From: Terfezia claveryi
Lineage: Eukaryota; Ascomycota; Pezizomycetes; Pezizales; Pezizaceae
Length of the DNA: 64,000 nucleotides
Assembly: GCA_015179025.1 (NCBI GenBank)
Contig: WHUX01000217.1
Coordinates: 23,267 to 87,266, forward strand
Reading direction: 5' to 3'
The notes beneath the pieces were generated by a model. That model was not told the origin of the DNA, ran no database searches, and saw nothing but the letters and a program-made list of their open reading frames with translations. Each line of letters opens with the position of its first letter. Position 1 is the stretch's first letter. Below are positions 24,146 through 34,929 of this stretch, piece after piece. The position numbers were made by a program, and so were the translations under genes.

Positions 24146-24714
24146 TATCACAACCGTGTTCTTAGTCTTGATTTGACACTCGAACAGGCTTGTTCGGGTG
24201 TCGTGCTGTTTTGACACTCGAACAGGCTTGTTCAGGTGTCGTCGATTGGTGATTGTTATCTAAGCTTCCGAGATAGGAATCTCGGGAAGCTTATTCCTTC
24301 CACGGCCTTGGCCTGGAATCATGTATATATATCTTCGTCCCTCCGCCCTCTCGTTGGATCCCCATCCAACGTCTTGTATACCCAATATAGGACCTTGCTT
24401 CCCCCAGCGCTTGTGCACCTCCCTTGTGCACATCCTTGTCTCGAACAATACAACTCTGCAGTACAGCTGCCTCCCTTAAAATACGCGGCAACTGCCTCCG
24501 CGTGTCTCGTGCCCCTTGTCCTCTGCCTCTCTTGCCTTTTGCCCTTACCCCACTCGTCTCAGTCTTCCCCTAGTCACACACGTAGCGTTCCTACGTGTGT
24601 CTTACTCTAGCTTTTCCCCAGATCACACACATAGCACTCCTACGTGTGCGATTGCCCCTTGCCACTTCCCCGGCGTACCCCTTGGTCGCCTTGTTCCCCA
24701 GAGCCCTCATTACA
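24146..24714 (+). mobile_element. C1 5' LTR
   Basis: 569-bp LTR, TATCACAACCG (TG changed to TA) to CCTCATTACA, about 97% like the 3' LTR by eye. Contains two 28-nt palindromes (24175-24202, 24213-24240), a 13-bp stem hairpin AAGCTTCCGAGAT-AGGA-ATCTCGGGAAGCTT split at 24262-24292, a TATATATAT box at 24323, a GTTGGAT-CCCC-ATCCAAC hairpin and two CACACGTAG-type hairpins near 24582 and 24625. Confidence 0.92.
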
Positions 24715-24745
24715 CTACGTTGGATCTTTCAGACCAACCGGTACG

Positions 24746-25876
24746 ATGTCCGCGAATATTCCACTACCCACCGATAGATTCGCAGCCTGGAGGGCGACTC
24801 TGATTCCATCAGACCCGACAGAACTATCAGCATACTGAAGAACTGTGATCGAAATATTCACAGAGACTTATGCTATTGGTGAACAACAAGGAGCGGACCT
24901 TCAGAAAGCCGAAAAGCGAATCCGAGAAGCCGAAGACGAAATAACCCTCCTTTGAGAAGATGCAGCAGAGGACAGGATAACCATCCGGAGACTGACTCGT
25001 GCCTTGGACCTGGCCGACAGTCCAAAGAACCAGAAAACACAAGACCTACCAACCCCGCCCAAGTTTAATGGGGACCGGGGCCGGTTACGAGCATGGAAGA
25101 ACTCTGTACAAATAAAACTCTCTGGGGACTCGGCGAAGTTCCCCACTGTCCACCACCAGCTCTCATACGTCTATGGCCTCCTGGAGGGTAAGGCCATGGA
25201 CCAGGTACAGCCCTTCGTCAAGGCAACGGGGATTGATCTGGTAGACATCCCGGCACTAATGGCAATCTTGGACCGAGCCTTTGGGGACCCGGATCCTAAA
25301 GGAACCGCCAGCAGGGCCCTGCGAGACCTCAAGCAAAAACACAATGAACTGTCAACCTATGTCACCGAGTTCTCCAGGCTGGCAGCAGAGCTCAATTGGA
25401 ATGACGAAGCCAAGCTCGACCAGTTCAAAGACGGGCTTACCTTCGAGCTGAAAAAGGATCTGGTCTACTGCCCACCGACCAAGACCCTGGAGGAACTTAT
25501 TGAGCAAGCTAGCTGGGTGGAACAGCAGACAGCGGCACTAAGAGCCCCCCAAAAGACACTCCCGACCTCGACTCCCTGTACCCCCTTCCCGATAGCATGC
25601 ACCCAACAACAACCCACACCGGTCAACAAGCCTGCACACCCCTCCTTGTTAGCGGGTGGGGCTGCCTCCATAGACCTGTCAGCAGGTAGACCTCGTCTTA
25701 CCCAGGAGGAAAGGGACCGTCGCCGCACTTAGGGTTTGTGCATTGCATGCGGAAAGGGGGACCATTTTATTGCGGCATGTCCCCTCCACAAAAACCGCTC
25801 GATGGACGCTCACGCCATCTCCGAATCCAGGATTGAAGAGGTGGATGAGTCGGGAAAAGCCCTGTCCCTTGCATAG
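24746..25876 (+). pseudogene. C1 gag with zinc knuckle
   Basis: Starts at ATG 24746, 31 bp after the LTR. In-frame TGA codons at 24836 and near 24955 (both CGA-to-TGA type) and a TAG at 25730 interrupt it. Capsid-type region from FNGDRGRLRAWKNSVQ (about 25066) to about 25560, a Pro/Thr-rich linker, then after the TAG a complete zinc knuckle CIAC-GKGD-H-FIAA-C (25739-25781). Ends TAG 25874-25876. Pol begins in the minus-one frame, overlapping the end. Without readthrough this gag cannot be made whole. Confidence 0.85.
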
Positions 25877-28800
25877 TCACTGACACTAGCAAGGGACCTG
25901 CACTAGATCATTTGTCTTTATCGTCTTTCTCTGTTCCTGCATCTATGTCTGTTGACGAATCTCACTTGTTTGGCGAGCACTTTGTAGTACCAATAACTAT
26001 TGAATTCAATGGTAAAACAGTGGTAACATCAGCTCTCATAGATTGTGGTGCTTCAGGAATGGCCTTCATTGATCAGACCTTTGTCAGTAAAAATTCGATA
26101 CCAACAGCCAAACTCAAGATCCCCCGCTGTCTTGATGTTATTGATAGCCGTCCAATCTCTTCTGGGGCTATCACCGATCTTGCTTGCCTGCCCAGCGCCA
26201 TTGGGGACCATTCGGAGAGTTTATCGATGTTTGTGACCAAGCTCAAATACCCCATTGTTCTGGGGATTCCTTGGCTCCGAATGCATGATGTCTCCGTTAA
26301 CTTTGGCTCTTACACCTTGACTTTCAATAGTGGGTATTGCAAGAGGCACTGTGGTGCTTCACGAACTGCCGTTAAAGGGTTATGTGCACTACCCCCCTCG
26401 GTAGAGGACCCTGCCCAGGTAGTACACCAGACCACATATATCAACGTTGACAACCCTCCTGCTTCCGTTCCTGTTCCCCCTGTTTCCCCAAAACCCCTGA
26501 GTGTTAGCTTTATTGGTGCAGGGGCTTTCGCTTACCTCACTAGGAGGCACAAGCTGAAGGCACATGCCCTCTCTATACATGATATAAACCTGGAAATCAA
26601 CAAGACAAGGTCCAAAGAAGAATGGAAGTCCATGGTCCTAGATGAATACCTCGAGTTTATTGACCTATTCTCGGAAAAGGCTGCGGAAAAGGTTGCCCCC
26701 ACTGACCATACGACCATACAATCCCGCTGATTGAAGGAAAAACTCCCCCTTATGGCCCTCTCTATGGAATGTCCGAGGGGACTTGGAGGCCTTGAAGAAG
26801 TACCTGGAAGAAAACCTCAACAAGAGCTTCATTCGCCATAGCTCTTCTCCAGCGGGTGCCCCTATGCTATTTGTGAAAAAATCGGACGGCTCTCTTCGGT
26901 TGTGTGTGGACTATCGTGGCCTAAACGAGATAACGGTCAAGAACAGGTATCCCCTACCTCTGATTCAGGAAACATTAGCCAGGCTCTCCAAGGCAAAATG
27001 GTTCACTAAACTGGATATGAGGGGAGCCTATAACCTGGTCCGAATAGCTAAAGGTGAAGAGTGGAAAATGGCCTTCCCACCCGGTACGGCCACTTCGAGT
27101 ACAATGTCATGCCCTTCGATTAACCAACGCCCCGGCCTCTTTTCAACACTTTATTAATGACACCCTACGAGACTTCCTGGATGTGTTCTGTACGGCTTAC
27201 TTAGACGATATCCTAATCTATTCGGATACCCTAGCAGAGCACAAAATCCATGTCTGGCAGGTATTGGAGAAGCTGGAGCAAGCTGGGTTGTACCTCAAGC
27301 CCGAGAAATGCGAGTTCCATGTGCAGGAGGTTAAGTATCTAGAGTTGATCATCACCATGGAAGGTATTAGAATGGACCCTGCCAAGGTCACCGCTGTTCA
27401 GGAATGGGAAATCCCAGTAAATCTCAAGGATGTCCAGGCCTTCCTGGGATTCGCCAACTTTTACGACGGTTCATTCTAGGATATTCCAAGATCATGGCCC
27501 CCCTCACAGCTCTGACTAAAAAGGACCGGCGATTCCACTGGAGTCCAGAAGCCCAATCCGCCTTCCAGAACCTCAAGGAAGCCTCTGCTCAGCTCCCATA
27601 CTAGCTCACTTTGATCCCAATAGCGAGTGTATCGTGGAAACGGATGCCTCCGACTATGTCTCCGCCAGAATCCTGTCCTAGTATGTCAATGGAGTCCTCC
27701 ACCCGGTGGCCTATTTCTCCAAAAAGCACTCCCCGGCAGAGTGTAATTACGAGATCTATGATAAGGAATTAATGGCCATTGTCCGAGCTTTTGAGGAATG
27801 GAGGCCTCACCTGGAGTCAGCCAAGAGGATCATCGAGGTGCTATCCGATCATAAGAATCTTGAGTACTTCACCACCACTAAGCTGCTGAACCGACGGCAG
27901 GCTAGGTGGTCGGAGTTCTTATCTCAATTCAACTTTAAGATCAAGTATTGGCCTGGAAAAGCTGGGGGTAAGCCAGATGCACTGACCAGGATATCAGGAG
28001 ATCTCCCTAAAGGGGGGGATGAAAGGCTGAAGTACCAGAATCAGGTGGTACTGAAACCTAAAAATCTCGACCTGGCGGCCAATACCCTTGCGGAAGCTGA
28101 GGCTGACCTCTGACAACTAGTTGGACAAGCATATGAGGACGACCCCCTGGCCAAGGAAATTATCACCGCAGTGGATTCTGGCCAGCGCCGCCACCCCAAG
28201 ATCTCCCTAGCCGAGTGTACTGTCCAGGAAGGCCTCCTCTACCACCTCGAACGGCTGTATGTGCCGGATGGAGAGCTGCGCCTCCGATTAATCAAGGAAC
28301 ACCATGACAGCCTAGTTGCAGGTCACCCTGGAGTGGCCAAAACGTTAGAGCTTCTGGCCAGGAAATACACATGGATTGACCAACGGAAGGACGTGGAGCG
28401 GTACGTACGGAACTGCCACGTTTGCAAGCGTGCTAAGCCTGTCCGCCACACCCCGTATGGGACCCTGAAACCTCTGGATATCCCTGATCGGCCGTGGCTG
28501 CACCTGACTATGGACTTCGTGACAGGGTTGCCAGAAGATTCGGGGTTCAATGCCATCTTGATGGTGGTAGATCAGTTGACGAAAATGAGGCATGTTATAC
28601 CTTGCTGGGACACCTGCTCCGCCCCAGAGTTAGCTAATCTCTACCTCAACAATTTATTCCGATACCATGGCCTTCCTGAGTCGATTGTATCCGACCGTAG
28701 CCCTCAGTTCACCTCAGAATTCTGGCAAGCCTTCTGCGAACTTCTGGGGATCAAAGTATGCCTGTCAACGGCATATCACCTCCAGACGGATGGCCAATTG

Positions 28801-29562
28801 GAGAGGATGAACGCCATTATGGAGCAATATCTGCGGGCCTTTGTCAATTACCAGCAGGATAACTGGGTTTCGTTACTGGCCACCTGCGAATTCGCTGCGA
28901 ACAACCAGTTCTCGGAATCCTCCAAAACCTCCCCTTTCCTGGCTAATTACGGTTGGAACCCCTGGTTCGTGGATGCCCTGGCGCCCCTGCAAAAAGCCCA
29001 CCCCCCAGCTAAGGAGTTCGCGGTTAGAATCGCTGAACTCCACCATACCCTGAAAGCCGAGCTGGGATATGCACAAGCCCGGCAAGCTGAGTATGCCAAT
29101 GAATCACGGTTGCCAGCCCCCAGATATCAGCCAGGAGACAAGGTGTGGCTTTCCAGCATGCATTTCCGAACAGAACGCCCCTCCCGCAAGCTGGATCATA
29201 AATTCCTGGGACCCTTTAAGGTGTTGGCTGCTGTGGGCACTCATGCCTATCGATTGATTTTCCCCAAGGACATCAAAAGCCACTCGGTTGTACACGTATC
29301 AGAAATTGAGCCAGCCGCCGACGATCCCCTTCCCGGGCAAAAGCACCCCCCACCTCCTCCAGTGGTGATCGCAGGTGAAGAGGAGTGGGAGGTTGAGGAG
29401 GTACTGGACTCAAGGAAACGCTATGGACGAGTTCAGTATAAGGTCATGTGGTTAGGGGATGAGGAGGCTACCTGGCAACCCGCAGAGGACTTGGAGAATG
29501 CGCAGGATTTGGTCGCCCTATTCCACCAGCAATACCCAAGGAAGCCTCACCCAATGGAATGA
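25873..29562 (+). pseudogene. C1 pol: PR, RT, RNase H, integrase, chromodomain
   Basis: Protease LIDCGASGMAFID (26038; Cys in the usual D-S/T-G), RT with [15 protein letters not shown] (26870), [11 protein letters not shown] (27198, dual Asp intact), RNase H ETDASDYV to [20 protein letters not shown] (27639-27770), integrase from about 28120: His/Cys finger with CHVCKRAK, catalytic Asp in MDFVTGLPE, Asp in SDRSPQF, Glu in QLERMNAIM, GPF module, and a chromodomain EVEEVLDSRKRYG..YKVMWLG (29388-29540). Six single-base losses between 26690 and 27590 each shift the frame by minus one; a TAG (about 27680) and a TGA (28111) also occur. The 463-codon integrase-chromodomain ORF 28171-29562 is intact. 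Confidence 0.88.
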
Positions 29563-29575
29563 TGTTGTGTCTTTT

Positions 29576-29607
29576 GAGAGTCATACGGTGGGGCCCGTCC
29601 GACTCTC
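29576..29607 (+). other. Stem-loop after C1 pol
   Basis: GAGAGTCATACGG and CCGTCCGACTCTC pair across TGGGGC just after the pol stop. The same position in the minus-strand copy C2 (about 59306-59340) keeps it, and the C-like LTR at 15911 has a related hairpin. Possibly an RNA 3'-end or packaging structure. Confidence 0.45.
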
Positions 29608-29750
29608 GTTCTTCTCGCTCTTCTCGTTCTTCTTGTTGTTTGGAGTTGGAATCCTTGTCGTTGCCTTTGTTGTTGTTTCCTGTGTTGATTTTGCCGGTTA
29701 TCGTGCCCAGGCCTCCTAGTCGCTGGAGCTCCAGCCTAAAGGGGGGATAG

Positions 29751-30318
29751 TGTCACAACCGTGTTCTTAGTCTTGATTTGACACTCGAACAGGCTTGTTC
29801 GGGTGTCGTGCTGTTTTGACACTCGAACAGGCTCATTCGGGTGTCGTCGATGGGTGATTGTTATCTTAGCTTCCGAGATAGAAATCTCGGGAAGCTTATT
29901 CCTTCCACGGCCTTGGCCTGGAATCATGTATATATATCTTCGTCCCTCCGCCCTCTCGTTGGATCCCTATCCAACGTCTTGTATACCCAATACAGGACCT
30001 TGCTTTCCCCAGCGCTTGTGCACCTCCCTTGTGCACATCCTTGTCTCGAACAATACAACTCTGCAGTACAGCTACCTCCCTTGACATACGCGGCAACTGC
30101 CTCCGCATGTCTCGTGCCCCTTGCCCTCTGCCTCTCTTGCCTCTTGCCCTTGCCCCCCCGTCTCAGTCTTCCCCTAGTCACACACGTAGCGTTCCTACGT
30201 GTGTCTTACCCTAGCCTTTCCCCAGATCACACACGTAGCGCTCCTATATGTGCGATTGCCCCTTGCTACTTCCCCGGCGTACCCCTTGGTCGCTTTGTTC
30301 CCCAGAGCCCTCATTACA
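29751..30318 (+). mobile_element. C1 3' LTR
   Basis: 568-bp LTR, TGTCACAACCG to CCTCATTACA, preceded by the polypurine tract AAAGGGGGGATAG. Palindromes at 29780-29807 and 29818-29845. Followed by the TTTAT duplication at 30319-30323. Confidence 0.92.
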
Positions 30319-30323
30319 TTTAT

Positions 30324-30680
30324 CATGAACTTTGTCACAGATTCTATTATGGAATCTGTCACAGACACTTTCACAGAATCTGTCACAGATTATTATGTAC
30401 AATTACAAGCAATAGTTATTATACTTTAAGAGTCAGATAGGATTTAGTCTGAGTCTCAGATTGATGAAATATTGAGTATTACACATATAATCTTCCTTAC
30501 ATATATGATGATATCATAGAGTGAACAGCTATATATATATGAGGCCATAGTTGTATTCTTTGTTCTTGCTCTTCATGCAATATCTTATATATTGAGTCTT
30601 TCATACAAGTTGCCTTTTGTCCATAGTCTACATCTATACTATTGTCTACTAAATCTATAATAATACATATAGCAACTTGA
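30324..30680 (+). mobile_element. Gypsy D 3' LTR, second part
   Basis: Continuation of the D LTR after C1, with further repeats of GAATCTGTCACAGA, a TATATATATATGAGG promoter-like stretch at 30531 and AT-rich sequence. The end is uncertain (about 30670-30700); flanking family-A sequence starts by about 30775. Confidence 0.5.
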
Positions 30681-30774
30681 AACTATACCATACTAGGGTG
30701 GTATAGTTTAGCCATTGTGTGCACTCCTTAAAGTCACGTTCATAGCTAATTGTCTATACCATAGTCTATGCTAT

Positions 30775-31462
30775 TAGTCTTTCTTAGAATTGTTAATTAT
30801 CATAGTAGATTTAATCCCGACCTAGCATCATATACAAGTAAGCTGTCGAAACAGCAAGGAGAAACAAAGAAATGGGAATAGACAGATACTTATAATATGG
30901 TATTTAATAAACTAAAGTAACTCATGAATTCTCTACATATTTTAAAACTCTGGAATAATAAGTTTACTGAATCCAAATATTTAGTCTATGATGCTAGTGA
31001 TGTAGGACTAAGATCATGGATAGGTCAAGGATTACTAACATACATTAGACTATTATACTACCACTTCAGAAAATTTAATATAGTATAACTTAATTATCTT
31101 ACCTTCCAAAAGAAATTATTAGTAATTATTAACTTATAGAAATTTTTTGAAGCATAATTAAAAGGTCACAAGTTTACTATCCTTACTCACCACAAACTAT
31201 TAGTAACATTATATTCTCAATACCAACAAGTCAGAAATTAAGGTAATAGCAAGATTCTCTAATAGAATTTGACACAGATATTCAGTATACTGTAGGAAAG
31301 GAAAATTTGATTGCAGATACTCTATCAACAAAGTATAAATACTTTAACATTCCCACTATAAATGATGATTATATCCCTAATAGCATTGATCCTTCTAACC
31401 ATAACTATAACTACAATATATCTACTAATACTTTAAGAACTTTCTAGTTACTATAAACCTTC
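30775..31462 (+). pseudogene. A4: family-A RT thumb and RNase H fragment
   Basis: Aligns with A5 36290-36990: FLRIVNYHSRFNPDLASY (RT thumb), YLVYDASDVGL (RNase H first Asp), then degraded RNase H to KNFL. Many TAG/TAA stops. It ends exactly where the A5 LTR begins, with no integrase. Confidence 0.75.
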
Positions 31463-32087
31463 TATAATGGAGAACGTTTTATTGCTTATATAATTGCTTA
31501 TATACTTTTGTATTTTCTATATTACCATTATGTTATATAACAGAGCCTCTCAGTCAAAGGACTAGCCTTCTACTATTTCCTACTGCTTTATAAGCATCTA
31601 TATTATTTAGAATTTGCAATAGGAAATTCTATGGAACTTGCCATATGAGCATACCTTCAGTATAGCTACATGACCTTTGTTTTAAACATATGAGTCACTA
31701 CTATAGCTACATGACCTTTATTTTGTACAGTGCATCACCTTCTAGTATGCTACTCTTTATTGTATTTATTTCCTTAGTTATTAGATCTCAGAGGAGTATA
31801 AATAGGCACTAGATTCCCTTTGGAATCCAACAAGCAAGAACAAGCACATAGTAGTAACTAAGCTTATATACTAATCAGATCAAGATCATATAGCTTAGAT
31901 AGCATAAATTATATAAGATAGATTATACTAGTTAATTACTGTTCCCTTTAGGAACATTCCATTTTGTAATCTCCCTACTCTTCTGAAGTCTTACCTTAGT
32001 AGAACCAAAATACATAAATATCTATACCTATGGATATAGATTATATAAATAGTACTAAATAAATACTATCTAGTACCATTTATTATA
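31463..32087 (+). mobile_element. Family-A LTR (5' LTR of A5)
   Basis: 625-bp LTR beginning TATAATGGAGAACG (TG to TA) and ending ACCATTTATTATA; followed by the standard family-A leader. Confidence 0.85.
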
Positions 32088-32544
32088 TTTTTTTTAACTT
32101 ACTTACCTAATCTTTACTCTTAAATCTAAGGCCTAATCAACCTTCAGATACTTTATGACACTCAAGCAAGTATATACAATTCGACACATATACCTATACC
32201 TATAAACATGCATATATAAAATAATATTAATATTCAACTAGCTAGTAAATTATCTAATAATGAGATATTAGATTCTCAATTGTAGTACATCAACAAAAGA
32301 TTTAGAAAGTAAGCTAAGCAGAGCTCTAATGGGCTGTAGTACCTCACATTAAACAATCCTACTCTCATTTACAATACTTTTCCCAATAATATCAAAACAC
32401 TATCTTATACTTCTAGCAACTGCCATTACAGTTGTACCTATAATACCAGTATATTATAGAAAAACTAGCTCTCTAGGTCCTAGGAATAATTGGTCTAAAC
32501 AACTAAGTATTACTATGCTAAGGCTCAAATCTCACTACCTCCAC

Positions 32545-32880
32545 TAAAGCCATTTCCTCCAGAAAAGAACTACCTCCATTAGAACCTTTCTTATGCCTAG
32601 ATATTTTTACTCAGACCTCTGCACCCCTAACATCTACCTCAATACACCAATCAGAAAAAGTAACACTCTTGTCAGAAGAACTAGAACTACATTCTAGCCC
32701 AGTAGATAAAAAAAAACCAGGACTATGAGAAATATCAAGATCCTGACATCTAGCCTCACCAATTGAGTAAGCCACCAAATCAACCAAACTATTAGTCAAA
32801 TAGAGATCAGAAAGATTATCAGCTATCACACCATTAGTACAGTAAAGTACTAAAGAGGAAAAGTAACTCGATAATCATAT
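32545..32880 (-). CDS. Conserved antisense ORF in the A5 leader
   Basis: Fourth copy of the leader antisense ORF (best open part 32611-32829), with LTNSLVDLVAYSIGEARCQD and GLECSSSS in common with A0. Function unknown. Confidence 0.35.
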
Positions 32881-32930
32881 CGCATAACTAGCTGCATTTG
32901 GTTGCAGACAGATAATGAAATTAGATATTA

Positions 32931-34870
32931 ATGGTGTCTGAACTTAGTAAGAAGACTAAAAGGTTGAGGTGGTTAACTATATTACTTGAAGATATCAAGA
33001 TATTAGTACAAGATACTCCTAAAAAGACTAGATTTATAGTTCCTAACACAGAAGGGGAAATAAATCTGCCTATGGATATAGAATGAGGAGAACTAGATAG
33101 AATAGGAACCAAACTATATTTTAGTATGGCATTGCCTCTTATGCTTGAAGAATTTTGGGATAGACATTTTCCAACAATTAAGGAGATTTCGAAATATACT
33201 TCCTCAATAGGACATGTCCAATAGTATTATCCTGATGATACTTGACTTTTAATGGAAGCTATAGTGAAACACTATTTATAGCTACCACCATACTCATTTA
33301 AAGAAAAGGACTTAGAAATAAATGTATTTTTAAATAAAGAATTAAAAAAACCTCTTGTTCCTCTTTTAAGGAAACTAAATTAAGTAATAAATAACTGGAA
33401 AGAAATAATAGCATTTATAATAAGTGGCACTCATGTAAAAGAATCAGTACATACTACAGAGGATTTTTTCAATTCTAGCAAGGAACTTCCAAAAGTGTTT
33501 TTCAGAATACCAAAAGATTAATTAAAAGGTAAAGGTTAACATCAGGAAAGAATTATAGTTTGCCTTTAGTGGCATCCAGGGCGTCTGGCAGCGCCTGGTG
33601 GCGCCTGCTGGTACCCAAGGCACCTATAAAACAAGTACTATTTGTTTGCTGGGTGCCACTAAAGGCAAACAATAATTCCTTCCTGATGAAGTACTTGAGA
33701 AACTAGAAAGAAGGACTGAGTTAACCAAAGAACCAAGTAATAAAGACCAACCACTAGAAGATATACAACTACTGGAAGATGATAATAATCTAGATATAGG
33801 ACTAGATGAAGAAAAGTAGAAATCTCAAGGAGAAGGATGAGATCCCGATGATAGCAGAGATGATAGCTCAGACTCTGATAAACTATTGTTAGTTGCTAGT
33901 TAACATTTAGTTAAAAAGCCTCAATGAGGAGAATCATTTGAATACCAACAATGGGAATCTACTATAGGAATAGTTATAATGGGTAACTACAAGGCAACAA
34001 ACCTTTTAAAAGGAATAAAGATTGATCTGCTAGAAAAAATAAAAGGAGAAGACAAAAAATGGTAAGACTCATAATATTTTAACTCTTAGGCCACAGCAAT
34101 GCAATATTGGTCAGTTATTAAAGGAATAGATTTAGAAGGTATTTTAGCTTTAGAAATTATTAGATTCAGAATGGAAGGGAGTACACTTACTACTTATAAT
34201 TAATTCCTAAGAAAGAAAGGGAAGGATACGAAATTCTTCATCTTTATACTAGTGCTAGGAGATTTTCTGATACCTTCTACTAGTAAAGATATTTTATGGA
34301 AATGATAAAAGACAACTACATTATATAAAGACAGACATTATATAGGAATTAAACAGTTGGCCAATTGGCTTACTGAAATACAAATTAAATTAATAGAAAA
34401 AATGGTAAACAATCAATATCATAGGAAGTAAAAAGAAGAAAGTTTTTTAATCACCTGCTACTATATATATTGGTAACATTAATTGCTTTAATTAAAGAAG
34501 AATGGTTATATAATCAACTTGTATATCAAGCAAAGTTATATGAAGCTTCAAACAAGAATATTACTTCACCATCTATACCAAATATATCCTGATGACAATA
34601 CTCTTGGAATAAAAATTAGAGTCATAGTCTATACAGAGATTAGAATTAACAACAAAAAACAGAATTTATTCCTAATAGCAATTTCAATGCTAAACCCAAT
34701 ATAGAAAAATAGAAAGACTCAGATTGGGACACTATTATAATAAAATTAAATTAGAAGATGAAGATGTAATTGTTTAGAGACAAGAAATATCTATAGTGTT
34801 AGAACCCTGGACACTCTTACAAGGACTGCAGAAAACAACAAAATAAGATACCTATGCATACAGCCATATA
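32931..34870 (+). pseudogene. A5 gag, interrupted by E3
   Basis: Gag from ATG 32931 (VSELSKKTKR), many stops, carrying the 149-bp hairpin E3 at 33540-33688. The segment near 34098-34300 matches the A2 piece at 12366. 34519-34704 is a short open stretch in a different frame. Confidence 0.65.
33540..33688. mobile_element. E3: CATCAG hairpin element, 149 bp
   Basis: Terminal inverted repeats of about 39 bp with three mismatches: left begins CATCAGGAAAGAATTATAG, right ends TAATTCCTTCCTGATG; both continue into TTTGCCTTTAGTGGCA and its complement. The interior repeats GGCGCCTG-like words. Flanks are AA on both sides; the A2 copy has the empty site GGTTAAGTACCTGAG, so the AA is a 2-bp duplication. 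No coding. Confidence 0.88.
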
Positions 34871-34929
34871 GGATTTAGCTATGCTAATAGCTACTAAGAA
34901 TTAAACCAACAAAGATAAAATCAAGGAAC

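Noticed and set aside
28323..29295. Minus-strand and alternative-frame ORFs in the C1 integrase
   Set aside because: Shadows of the intact 463-codon integrase-chromodomain ORF.
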